53,271 bases of DNA from an uncultured Flavobacterium sp. Lineage in GTDB: Bacteria; Bacteroidota; Bacteroidia; Flavobacteriales; Flavobacteriaceae. The position numbers and the translations under genes are program-made. Below are positions 32,510 to 40,732 of this stretch, piece by piece. The notes under the pieces are model-generated. The model saw only the letters and a program-made list of their open reading frames with translations, was not told the origin of the DNA and ran no database searches. Location of the stretch: the NCBI RefSeq assembly GCF_937967675.1, contig NZ_CALBSN010000066.1, positions 1-53,271 of the forward strand, in the 5' to 3' direction. Numbering within the stretch: position 1 is the stretch's first letter; every line of letters begins with the position of its first letter.

Positions 32510-34333
32510 CTATGTAGTTTTATTCTTAACTATATAATTAGTATCAACTAAATTCTGAACAATTCTCCTTAGCATGATATCAAATCCCAACTGGTCGTTT
32601 TCTCTTGAAAGTCGTTTCATGATGCCAAGTCTGTTTTTGATGCCTTCCCAATATTGTTTATATACTTTCGGCACCAATAACACTTGACCAAAGCTGGTTA
32701 TAAACTCAATATCAGAGTAGCCCATTTTTTTGATTTCATTGGCAGTAAGTTCAAGAATATTAGCACATGTATCAATCACATCTACTATTTCAGCCACTTC
32801 GCTTTGGGTGATTTGACTCAATGTTAACTTGTGTTCCTCATTAACAGAGTTAGGCATTGTTTGAATATCATTAATTTTGACCATAGGGCATTTTTGCACT
32901 AGTATAATATCGTTATTATAAGCAATATCAGCCACTTTATTATCTGAAATATCACTTTGATTAACTTCAGATATATCTAGGCTTAAATCAAATAAAATTG
33001 ACTTATAATGCTTTTCAACCGTTGACTTTGCAACACCAGATAATTCTTGAATCTTTCTTATTGTTATCTTTTGATTCATTTCAATGATTTGTTTGATGGC
33101 TTGAGTTATAACAGCAACTTTCTCTTCTTGTAATTGAGTATTTTTATTTTGTCCTACACCTTTGGAATTATCCACCACATATACAGCGCCTGCCGCCTCT
33201 CTCTCTCCCTCTCTCTCTTTTTTCTCCTCTTTCAAACAATTATTATATAAGTTATTATATGTGGTGTACTTGGAACAAGGTGTAGGACAAAATTCTTCAA
33301 GAGATAATGAAATGAGTCTACCAAGATAATTATAACAATTATCATTGATTATTTTTTCAACTTTTTCAATTTCATCCAAGTTAAATATAATGGCATCATG
33401 AATTGGAATCACAAATAATTCATCATTTACAAGGTCTTTTGTAATATTATTAATAAACAAGTCGGATTCTTCCCGTTGAAGCTCTGTGGCTTTTGATTTA
33501 TTAGATTGCATTTCAATCAAATGATGAAATGTAATTGGGAATAATTTTTTAAAGGCTTTACCATAGTTACTATTAGCAACAACAACTCTATTTTCGTTAA
33601 ATAAGATAGAATTAAAGAATTTACGTTTAAATTCCTTTTTATTGACATCATTTGAAATATCAATACCCATTTCTTTTGCCAATATATTGTAAAACCCTCC
33701 ACTATAAACAGCATCATTGAATACTTCATCATCGTTAAATAAATGCGATAACAAGACTAATTGAGCATTTTTAGCATCAAATTCACCAAGTCTAATTCCA
33801 TCAATGTGTTTGAGATAAATACGTTGTTTTTTAGGCATATTGACAATTGAATGGAATAATCTTCCAGTATTTTTAGATTTGTTCATATAAAGCCTAGGAA
33901 CATCAAATTCTGATGGTAATTGAAGTTGTTGTATATTATAAAGTACTTGCTTCTCAAAATCTTTAAGACTTTCGTAGTTGGTGTTATGAAAATATTCAAT
34001 AGTTCTTATAAGGGAAGTTGACTTCAATTGATAATCAATTGTTTTTTTTGTGCTTATAAGTAACTTGTAGGTGTAATAACTAAACTTTCCTACTTGTTTG
34101 TTATAGATACGTTGAACGATACCTCTTTCAATGAAATAATTTATTATTGTTAAATAATATTTATCACCAAACGTTTTTTTAAGAAGTTTTGAAGATAGGT
34201 ATTGGAAATTTCTATCAGTTTTTTTTCTGATTAGTGTGTCGATAAAATAAAAGTGTTTATCTTTTAGTAGTTGATTGTGATTAAAATCTGATTCTAGGAG
34301 ATTGAATATCTCCAAAGTTGTTTTGATTTGCAT
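32510..34333 (-). CDS. Divergent family A DNA polymerase-like protein with C-terminal HTH
   Basis: A 607-residue protein. RLGEFDAKNAQLVLLSHL (182-199), then NDDEVFNDAVYSGGFYNILA, matches polymerase motif A, with Asp186 as metal ligand. KEFKRKFFNSILF (233-245) fits the O-helix region. LQREES (285-290) fits the LQ-x-x-E-A helix, and IPIHDAIIF (309-317) is motif C with Asp313, its next Glu changed to Ala. There is no exonuclease domain. Residues 1-100 look winged-helix-like, and 405-445 (ITIRKIQELSGVAKSTVEKH) is an HTH. A replication role in the mobile element is inferred. It could also be an inactive palm used for regulation. Confidence 0.65.
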   Translation of the reverse strand: MQIKTTLEIFNLLESDFNHNQLLKDKHFYFIDTLIRKKTDRNFQYLSSKLLKKTFGDKYYLTIINYFIERGIVQRIYNKQVGKFSYYTYKLLISTKKTIDYQLKSTSLIRTIEYFHNTNYESLKDFEKQVLYNIQQLQLPSEFDVPRLYMNKSKNTGRLFHSIVNMPKKQRIYLKHIDGIRLGEFDAKNAQLVLLSHLFNDDEVFNDAVYSGGFYNILAKEMGIDISNDVNKKEFKRKFFNSILFNENRVVVANSNYGKAFKKLFPITFHHLIEMQSNKSKATELQREESDLFINNITKDLVNDELFVIPIHDAIIFNLDEIEKVEKIINDNCYNYLGRLISLSLEEFCPTPCSKYTTYNNLYNNCLKEEKKEREGEREAAGAVYVVDNSKGVGQNKNTQLQEEKVAVITQAIKQIIEMNQKITIRKIQELSGVAKSTVEKHYKSILFDLSLDISEVNQSDISDNKVADIAYNNDIILVQKCPMVKINDIQTMPNSVNEEHKLTLSQITQSEVAEIVDVIDTCANILELTANEIKKMGYSDIEFITSFGQVLLVPKVYKQYWEGIKNRLGIMKRLSRENDQLGFDIMLRRIVQNLVDTNYIVKNKTT

Positions 34334-34908
34334 TTTTCATAGTATTCTTGCTTTAAATGTTATTGAGTTCTTGCTAGTTGTAAGGGGAGCAAGAACCAGC
34401 AGATAGCTACCTCCACTGGATTCCCCTGAATTCCGATTAAGAAATTCAAATTGTATTTATATTAATTGAAACATACTTTATAATAAATATGCTTAATAAT
34501 ACTAAAAGACTAGAAAAAGTAAAGAATTATTTAAAAAAATAATCATAGTATTACACAAATGTGTCAACTAATATAAGTAGCTAATTTTTTGATTCAATTA
34601 AAAATTAAATCTGATGTTTTAAATAATGTGTTTTTAAGAAAATGTTATTGAAGTGTCTCCGTTTGATGGCTGAGACCAACCCAATGCAACTGCATCGAGC
34701 GACCAGATATGGTTTGGAAGGCATTCTTTCAAAAATACGAAGAAAATGTTAGAAATGCAATATTTTAGTTCTTGAATATAGTGAAAAAGCAAGAAATTAT
34801 GTTCCAGTAAGCAATAAATTGTACCCGTAACTGCTATTTAACCTTACATAACAAATACGGGTATAAATATCATAGAGCTATTATTTAAGCATTGAAGCAT
34901 TATAGTAT
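34334..34908. other. 575-base noncoding region with two structured GC-richer islands
   Basis: No gene is supported. Near the polymerase-like gene start, 34367-34426 combines a 9-bp hairpin (GTTCTTGCT/AGCAAGAAC) whose loop GGGG can pair with CCCC at 34423-34426, a possible pseudoknot. A second island, 34648-34739, is flanked by an exact 12-bp direct repeat AAGAAAATGTTA (34636-34647, 34740-34751). It contains GTCTC/GAGAC and ATGC/GCAT hairpins. TTCTTGCT or its complement occurs four times in the region. Confidence 0.45.
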
Positions 34909-35166
34909 TCACACCATTTCAATAGCATCTGACAAATTTATTTCAATATTATAATAATTGAAATCATTTGGTGTTCCGTTTTCAATTTCAATTAGGTTAA
35001 TAACAGCATCTTTCAGTTCCATAGGTTCAAAGAAAAGAGAATAATATTGCCAATCCTTATTGGATTGAAAATTATGTTTTTGTGGTGCAATGGTGATTCC
35101 TGAAGCTTTTATCATTTTGTATCGTTTTTTTGTTTCTACATTTTCAATAAAAGTATCTTTTGACAT
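34909..35166 (-). CDS. Hypothetical small beta-rich protein downstream of PorP
   Basis: From ATG 35166 (MSKDTFIENVETKKRYKM) the product is 85 residues. The pattern RYKMIKASGITIAPQKHNF, then YYSLFFEPMEL and FNYYNIEINLSDA, resembles a beta-sandwich module seen at the ends of larger Bacteroidota proteins, though I cannot name the family. The frame stays open back to the PorP stop codon, so a TTG at 35220 is possible, but the ATG is preferred. It may be a remnant of a longer gene. It is cotranscribed with PorP, 90 bases upstream. Confidence 0.5.
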   Translation of the reverse strand: MSKDTFIENVETKKRYKMIKASGITIAPQKHNFQSNKDWQYYSLFFEPMELKDAVINLIEIENGTPNDFNYYNIEINLSDAIEMV

Positions 35167-35256
35167 TTTATATAATTGTTTCAAAAAATTCGATATTGAA
35201 TATCTTGGTAATTTACACAAGTTGGCGATGTTGATAATGAGATTCCGAAATAAACC

Positions 35257-36183
35257 TTAAAAAGAATAACACCCACAACGTTCTCTTTGCCAATAATCTT
35301 CAAGACGAATGTTTAGGAAAAAACTATGAATACCTCCATTACTATTGGAAAATTTGGTAATTGAAGTATCATAGGAGTAACCCAAAAGGTATTTCTCATT
35401 TATTCTAAAACCTGCAAATCCACCTAGAGTTGAATTCAAATCTACATTTAAGCTACCATAAATTTTTTCTTGCCAATTTAGTGTTCCTGCAAACAGAGTA
35501 TTTATTGGCGCACCATTAACAAAACGCAATAATACACTTGGTTGTAAATACAAATCATTTTGTAAATCAAATTTATAACCCGAACTCAAATAATAATTAG
35601 GTCTACTATTTGCTAAAGTCGCATTATAAGAATCCACATAAGTAGTTTTTAGAAAATTAGGAACGCCTAATCCAAAATAAAAATTTTCATTGTGAATGAA
35701 AAACCCAGCACCAATATTGATGTTAATATTAGTCATAGTTCCATCAAAATTATTGAACTCATTTGGATTTTGAATGCGTAATCTATTATAATCAATACTA
35801 TACCAAGATGCGCCTGCTTTTATTCCTAAAGCTACTTTCCATTCTTCATTTAATTGAATATGGTAGGCATAATTACCTAACATCTTGGTATCAGTTGTAA
35901 CTCCGATTTCATCGTGCATAATTTCAGCACCAATTCCTGTGTTAGGTCCAAAAAATGTACCATGTCCGTTTAAGAAAATTGATTTAGGTGCTCCATCAAA
36001 ACCTACCCATTGCGAGGAATACAAAGAAGTAAAAGACATTCCTTCATAACTACCTGCATAGGCTGGATTGTAAGTTAAAGGAGTAAGAAAAAAGCTCGAT
36101 AACTTTACATCAGATTGTGCAAATGATTTATATATACTAGAAAACGTAAAAAGGATTACACTATAAAATATCACTTTTCTCAT
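35257..36183 (-). CDS. PorP/SprF family type IX secretion membrane protein
   Basis: The 308 residues start with a signal peptide (ending SFAQS) and continue with the family hallmark FFLTPLTYNPAYAGS near 31-45, then SSQWVGFDGAPKSIFLNGHG and a series of barrel strands. It is an outer membrane barrel of the PorP/SprF group, whose members anchor or export proteins bearing type B T9SS signals (SprF with SprB is the model). Its ATG overlaps the stop codon of the type B lectin protein upstream by one base, which pairs the two directly. Confidence 0.92.
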   Translation of the reverse strand: MRKVIFYSVILFTFSSIYKSFAQSDVKLSSFFLTPLTYNPAYAGSYEGMSFTSLYSSQWVGFDGAPKSIFLNGHGTFFGPNTGIGAEIMHDEIGVTTDTKMLGNYAYHIQLNEEWKVALGIKAGASWYSIDYNRLRIQNPNEFNNFDGTMTNININIGAGFFIHNENFYFGLGVPNFLKTTYVDSYNATLANSRPNYYLSSGYKFDLQNDLYLQPSVLLRFVNGAPINTLFAGTLNWQEKIYGSLNVDLNSTLGGFAGFRINEKYLLGYSYDTSITKFSNSNGGIHSFFLNIRLEDYWQRERCGCYSF

Positions 36184-39053
36184 TACAACTTATTATCTAT
36201 ATGAATAAATCCTTTTAACTCTGTTTTTTCACAATCATTTGGGTATGATAATATGAAAAAGTAAGTACCTGTTGGCAAATAACTTCCTTTAGAAACAACA
36301 CCACTAACATTTGCCATTCCATTAAAGGTATTAGTTACATTATTATAATTGATTCCAGACCAAACTAAGTTCCCATATCGATTGTAAACTTCAATGGTAT
36401 TATTTGGAAACTGCTCAATACCTTCAATTTTTAATTCTTTATTTAAGTCATTATCGTCAATAGTGATTAGATTGTTAAATTCTAGATTAGAATTAATTAT
36501 AGATATTTCAAGAGGTATTCTAGTTGTACTCTCACAACCACTTGCAGAATTTATTGCAGCCCCATAAAAAACATCTCCATTTTGAAGTATATAGGTTGTA
36601 GGAACAACGGAACCCCCTGTAGGGTTATCATACCAATTCATTGTTGTTCCATTAGTATTTATTGCCCCTAATGTCATGCCATTTTCAATACAAAATTCTT
36701 GTTCAACTTCAATTATTGGTAATTGTGGATTTTCAACTTGCACTTGCACTTGATAGCGTGAAGGATTTTCACATAATGTAATTGGGTCCATAGCTGCGGC
36801 ATATAAAATTAATCCATTGGTCAGAGGAAAATTTGAATTTAAAGCTGAGCCTCCAGTAGCTGTAGTATACCAGTTCACATTAGTAGTATTTAACACTAAG
36901 TCATTAATAGTGGGTCCATCAATTGCACAAAAACTTTGCTGTGCATTTCCTGTTGGAGTCGTCGGTAGGGGATTTACTATAATTGTCATAGAAGCTGTAG
37001 TGGCACATTGACCAGCAGATGGAGTAAAAGTGTAGGTAGTAGTAATGGTATTATTTAATGCCGGAGACCAAGTCCCTATAATTCCATTGGTTGAATTTAT
37101 TGGTAAAGCATTAAGGGTTGTTCCGGAACAAATAGTTGGTACTTGTGTAAAAGTTGGTATTATGTTTGGATTTACAGTTATTGTTATTTCTTTTCTACAG
37201 GTAACTCCATTAACTGTAATATCAACCCAATAAGTGGTTGTTACTGTTGGGGTTGGATTTATAGTTTCAGTTGTTTCACCAGTAGACCATAAATAGCTAA
37301 TTTGAGTTGAATTATAGAGTTGTGAAATTTCTTGTTGACTCAATGCTCTATTCCATACACCAATATCATCAAGTTTACCATTAAGGTTATCAAATGCTGG
37401 ATGATTCATTCTTCCAAATGCAGCACTATTTGCAAGAATTGGATTTCCATTCGAAGGAATACTTGTAATTAAATTACCATCTCTATAAAATTTACCTGTT
37501 AACCCATCATTAGTATATACAATATTGTACCAAATATCATTTCCATTAACTGGAATACCCGCAGAACAATCAAATCCTGTTGATGTAATGCTTCCTATTC
37601 CAATTGTATTTATGTTATTACCCCAACCCCATTGTGCCATACCAGGTCCGTTAGGATTTGCTGATGGCCAAAATTCTAAAACCCTGGGACTAATACACCC
37701 ATTACCAACTCGCAAAACCCAAATTGAAATAGTTAGTCCGGTTTGAATTGTATTTGTATTGACTTGAGCATCTATTCTTGTAGAACAACCTGTACTTGAA
37801 AAATAGTAAGCGTTATTAGGATTTCCAAATCTGTCTGTTGTCAAGGTGGCACCATTTACAGTACCATTATTACCATTACCACTTTCGTCATTTGCATTAC
37901 CACAAAAAGGCCAATAACCTACTAATCCATTTTGTAAATTAGTTGGAAGTGAACAGTTATTAGATATTGGTGTTATAGAATTACTAGCAGTCAAAGTAAC
38001 AGCCGTTCCATTACAAACGGTTATAGCACTTGCCGTAATTTGTGGGTCGTTAAAATCAACAGTTACAGCTAAACGAGTAGTGCTTTCACAGCCATTTAAT
38101 GATTGAGAAGCAAAATATGTAGCACCATCTACTAAATTTGTTGTACTCGCTAAAGGCGAACCACCTGTAGCTGCAGCATACCATTGAATAGCAGTTCCTG
38201 TAGCTGTTAAATCTGAAATCAAAGGTGTTGGATTAGCACAAAATACTTGAGTAGGGTTACCTGTTGGTGCAGGTGTGTCAGGATTTACATTAATAGTAAT
38301 GTTTTTTCTACATGTTAAACTTCCAGAAGTGATATCTACCCAATAATTTGTTGTTGAATTTGGTGATATATTAATTGAATTTGTAGTTGCTCCTGTTGAC
38401 CATAAGTAAGTTGTTGTTGGTGAAATAGGATTATTATAAATTATGGGGTCTATTTCCATTATAGGTACCATATTTGAATAACAGCTTCCATTAGCAGAAT
38501 TATCATCTAAATTATTCCATGTATTTAAACCGAAACTACAACCACGAATAATTTGTGTATAAGGTTCTCCACAAGGCCCACTATTTGGCTCTCCTGGTCT
38601 CCAATTTGTAAAGGTGATATTCATACAATCTAGCCATCTAAATTGACAAGTAGTTGGGTCTCTGAACAAACCAATCCAAATATTGTTATTTGTTAAATTG
38701 CTTACAAAAGTATTCTCATTGATATCATTTATACAAACTAAATAACCCCCATTTTGTCTGCATATTAGCTCACCTTGTGTCCAAGAAGTAGGCGTATTGT
38801 ATACATAATAATGATGACCATTATATAAACCACCATAAGTAAAGCCAGGAATTGGATTACCCAACGGAATTGTAGTAGGTGTAATGTTCATATTACAAAT
38901 AGTAGGTGGTGTGTAAGTTACTGAAAGTGTTGTAGATAATCCTGAACATATAGTAGTGGATGTTGCTGTAATTTCCGGAAAATCAGAACAAACTTGAGAT
39001 TGTAATGTTATTGAAAATAATAATACAAAAATGAATTTGAATTTTCTTATCAT
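36183..39053 (-). CDS. Surface protein with C-type lectin, Ig-like and LamG domains and a type B T9SS signal
   Basis: A 956-residue protein. After the signal peptide (residues 1-20) comes a C-type lectin domain at about 75-202 with WIGL, the Ca/sugar motif EPN at 155-157 and WNN-D near 179. Two Ig-like repeats with the TTTYLWSTG / TTYWVDIT pattern and three modules with the TWY-ATGGS pattern (such as IQWYAAATGGSP) follow, and a LamG/concanavalin domain lies at about 375-582. The last 90 residues (IEVYNRYGNLVW, GTYFFILSY) form the gliding-associated type B (CHU_C) sorting domain. It is predicted to be a cell-surface adhesin. The downstream PorP/SprF gene is its likely export or anchor partner. 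Confidence 0.88.
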   Translation of the reverse strand: MIRKFKFIFVLLFSITLQSQVCSDFPEITATSTTICSGLSTTLSVTYTPPTICNMNITPTTIPLGNPIPGFTYGGLYNGHHYYVYNTPTSWTQGELICRQNGGYLVCINDINENTFVSNLTNNNIWIGLFRDPTTCQFRWLDCMNITFTNWRPGEPNSGPCGEPYTQIIRGCSFGLNTWNNLDDNSANGSCYSNMVPIMEIDPIIYNNPISPTTTYLWSTGATTNSINISPNSTTNYWVDITSGSLTCRKNITINVNPDTPAPTGNPTQVFCANPTPLISDLTATGTAIQWYAAATGGSPLASTTNLVDGATYFASQSLNGCESTTRLAVTVDFNDPQITASAITVCNGTAVTLTASNSITPISNNCSLPTNLQNGLVGYWPFCGNANDESGNGNNGTVNGATLTTDRFGNPNNAYYFSSTGCSTRIDAQVNTNTIQTGLTISIWVLRVGNGCISPRVLEFWPSANPNGPGMAQWGWGNNINTIGIGSITSTGFDCSAGIPVNGNDIWYNIVYTNDGLTGKFYRDGNLITSIPSNGNPILANSAAFGRMNHPAFDNLNGKLDDIGVWNRALSQQEISQLYNSTQISYLWSTGETTETINPTPTVTTTYWVDITVNGVTCRKEITITVNPNIIPTFTQVPTICSGTTLNALPINSTNGIIGTWSPALNNTITTTYTFTPSAGQCATTASMTIIVNPLPTTPTGNAQQSFCAIDGPTINDLVLNTTNVNWYTTATGGSALNSNFPLTNGLILYAAAMDPITLCENPSRYQVQVQVENPQLPIIEVEQEFCIENGMTLGAINTNGTTMNWYDNPTGGSVVPTTYILQNGDVFYGAAINSASGCESTTRIPLEISIINSNLEFNNLITIDDNDLNKELKIEGIEQFPNNTIEVYNRYGNLVWSGINYNNVTNTFNGMANVSGVVSKGSYLPTGTYFFILSYPNDCEKTELKGFIHIDNKL

Positions 39054-39079
39054 GTTTTATTTTTATATTTTATGACTAA

Positions 39080-39535
39080 TTATGACTTTAATTGTAATGC
39101 GTTTGGTTTTGATTGACATAATTCTGCAGCTATAAGAATATTTGAAATTACAGAAATTCTTCTATCAATTGTATCTCCATCATTCTTTTTGTAAATTTCT
39201 TTTGCTACTATATATTCTATTGTATTAGGTCCTAAATCATCATCACCTATTCTGTTGCCTTGAGCTTTTCCATTTGGTAAAGTAAAATCTTTCGTTTTTG
39301 ATAGTGTTTTTAAAACAAGATTGAAAATTTCGATAGGAAAAATTGTATCAGCAGGCATTACTCTTCGTTCTACATTTATGGCAACTATTTTTGAGTTTTT
39401 ATAAATTGGGTGAATTTGAAAGCTATCAAATTCCTTTCTTCTTTTTTGTAAAGGAATTGATATTGTGTTTTGACCTTCGTTGCTTTTTTCTTTTAAGAAA
39501 TTAATCAGATATTGGGTATATTTATTTTTTTTTTC
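39080..39535 (-). pseudogene. 3' half of a frameshifted hypothetical gene
   Basis: The frame is open from 39535 but has no ATG until 39358. Its translation continues logically from the gene before it: after the A10 tract the shifted frame reads NKYTQYLINFLKEKSNEGQN without a stop, and the rest (KEFDSFQIHPIYKNSKIVAI to LCQSKPNALQLKS) is well-formed protein sequence. A single base change in the A-tract would join the two into one product of about 378 residues. No family is recognised. It ends 26 bases before the lectin gene. Confidence 0.6.
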
Positions 39536-40206
39536 TCATTTTTATTAGATTTTATTTTCTTTCCAACTGCAAAGAGAATTTTATCAATATGATAAGCATA
39601 ATCTGTTTCTCTTTTCAAATCATCTGAAAGTTCATCAGATATTAACCAATTTTTATAATCTTTGATTAATTCTATTTCTTTTTTACCAACTGTAGCTAAA
39701 TTTCTTGCTTCACATATATCATCCTCTTTATCTGCATCTGTCAGATATACTTTAAAATCTCTTAAAACATGCTGGTCAATAATGGGTTCACTTTCTTTTT
39801 TGGCTAAATATTTACCAAACTGATAAAAAACTAAACCATCATTTTTTTTAGAACTTGATTTTTCAACATCTTTGATGCCTTGAATAATATGTTTAATTTT
39901 TTTTAAATCACCATTTTTCCAAGCCATTGCATATAATAACTTTGCTATGGTATTATCAACATCTTTTATCTTGTTGTGATTAAAGATATAGTTTATAATA
40001 AATGATTCATTTTCTAATTTTTCAATCTCCGAATTAGAAATATAAAATTTAATTTTTGGATAATCATCTGTTTTAATCCAATATTTTGTTTCAACTTCGT
40101 TCTTTTCCAATATTCTTTCTAAATCAGAAATAGATTTCGAATTAATTATATCATTGAAAATCGAGTTTATTAACTTTTTTGCTATTAAATTTTCGCTACA
40201 AATCAT
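39505..40206 (-). CDS. Hypothetical protein, 5' part of a gene interrupted at an A10 tract
   Basis: The 233 residues are mostly helical and charged, with no signal peptide. The segment LLYAMAWKNGDLKKIKHIIQG, then VFYQFGKYLAKK and IIDQHVLRDF, looks like a conserved globular core, but I cannot assign a family. Translation stops eight codons after a run of ten As (39525-39534), giving KKKINIPNI. The next frame continues as coding sequence, so the native product is probably about 378 residues. It overlaps the upstream gene by four bases (ATGA). Confidence 0.65.
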   Translation of the reverse strand: MICSENLIAKKLINSIFNDIINSKSISDLERILEKNEVETKYWIKTDDYPKIKFYISNSEIEKLENESFIINYIFNHNKIKDVDNTIAKLLYAMAWKNGDLKKIKHIIQGIKDVEKSSSKKNDGLVFYQFGKYLAKKESEPIIDQHVLRDFKVYLTDADKEDDICEARNLATVGKKEIELIKDYKNWLISDELSDDLKRETDYAYHIDKILFAVGKKIKSNKNEKKKINIPNI

Positions 40207-40655
40207 ATCAACTTTTTCAAATCATTCAATCCAATTTTGATATTATTTATACGAGTTGTAAAATTACTTTTATCATTCTCGCTTAATTCTTCAGGAAGAT
40301 TTGCAATAACTTTAACTGTTTTAATTCTATTAATTATATTACCTGTAAGACTTTCTCTTTCTACATGTTTCTCATCTACCGTTTTTAAAATATTTTTATT
40401 TGAGTAAGCATTTAATAACTTTTCAACTAGATTTGGTTTTCCTAAATAAATAAATTCTTCTAATGCATTTGTCGACAGTTGATTAGATAGATGTTTTTTT
40501 GTTTTTTTATTTATTTCATTCCAATTTATCATATCAATAATTCGCAAATTATAATTGATTTCATTTTTTAAACGCAATATTGCCATTTTTCTTAAATGTC
40601 TTCGATTAATAAAAATTTTTAAGCTATTCTCTATATATGGTAACATATTAATCAT
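40203..40655 (-). CDS. Hypothetical helical protein
   Basis: A 150-residue, basic, helix-rich cytoplasmic protein (MLPYIENSLKIFINRRHLRKM onward), very rich in Asn, Lys and Ile. No family is recognised. Its stop overlaps the start of the next gene by four bases, so the two are translationally coupled. It begins 78 bases after the collagen-like gene and may be cotranscribed with it. Confidence 0.6.
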   Translation of the reverse strand: MINMLPYIENSLKIFINRRHLRKMAILRLKNEINYNLRIIDMINWNEINKKTKKHLSNQLSTNALEEFIYLGKPNLVEKLLNAYSNKNILKTVDEKHVERESLTGNIINRIKTVKVIANLPEELSENDKSNFTTRINNIKIGLNDLKKLI

Positions 40656-40732
40656 AAATCAATTATTTATTTTTGAATCATTTTAAATATTCTAATTACT
40701 ATTGATAATATTTTAAATCTATAATTTGGTAT

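Noticed and set aside
34648..34739. Integron attC-like cassette or group II intron fragment
   Set aside because: No attC core sites, domain V signature, integron integrase or reverse transcriptase is visible; only a small flanked island can be claimed.
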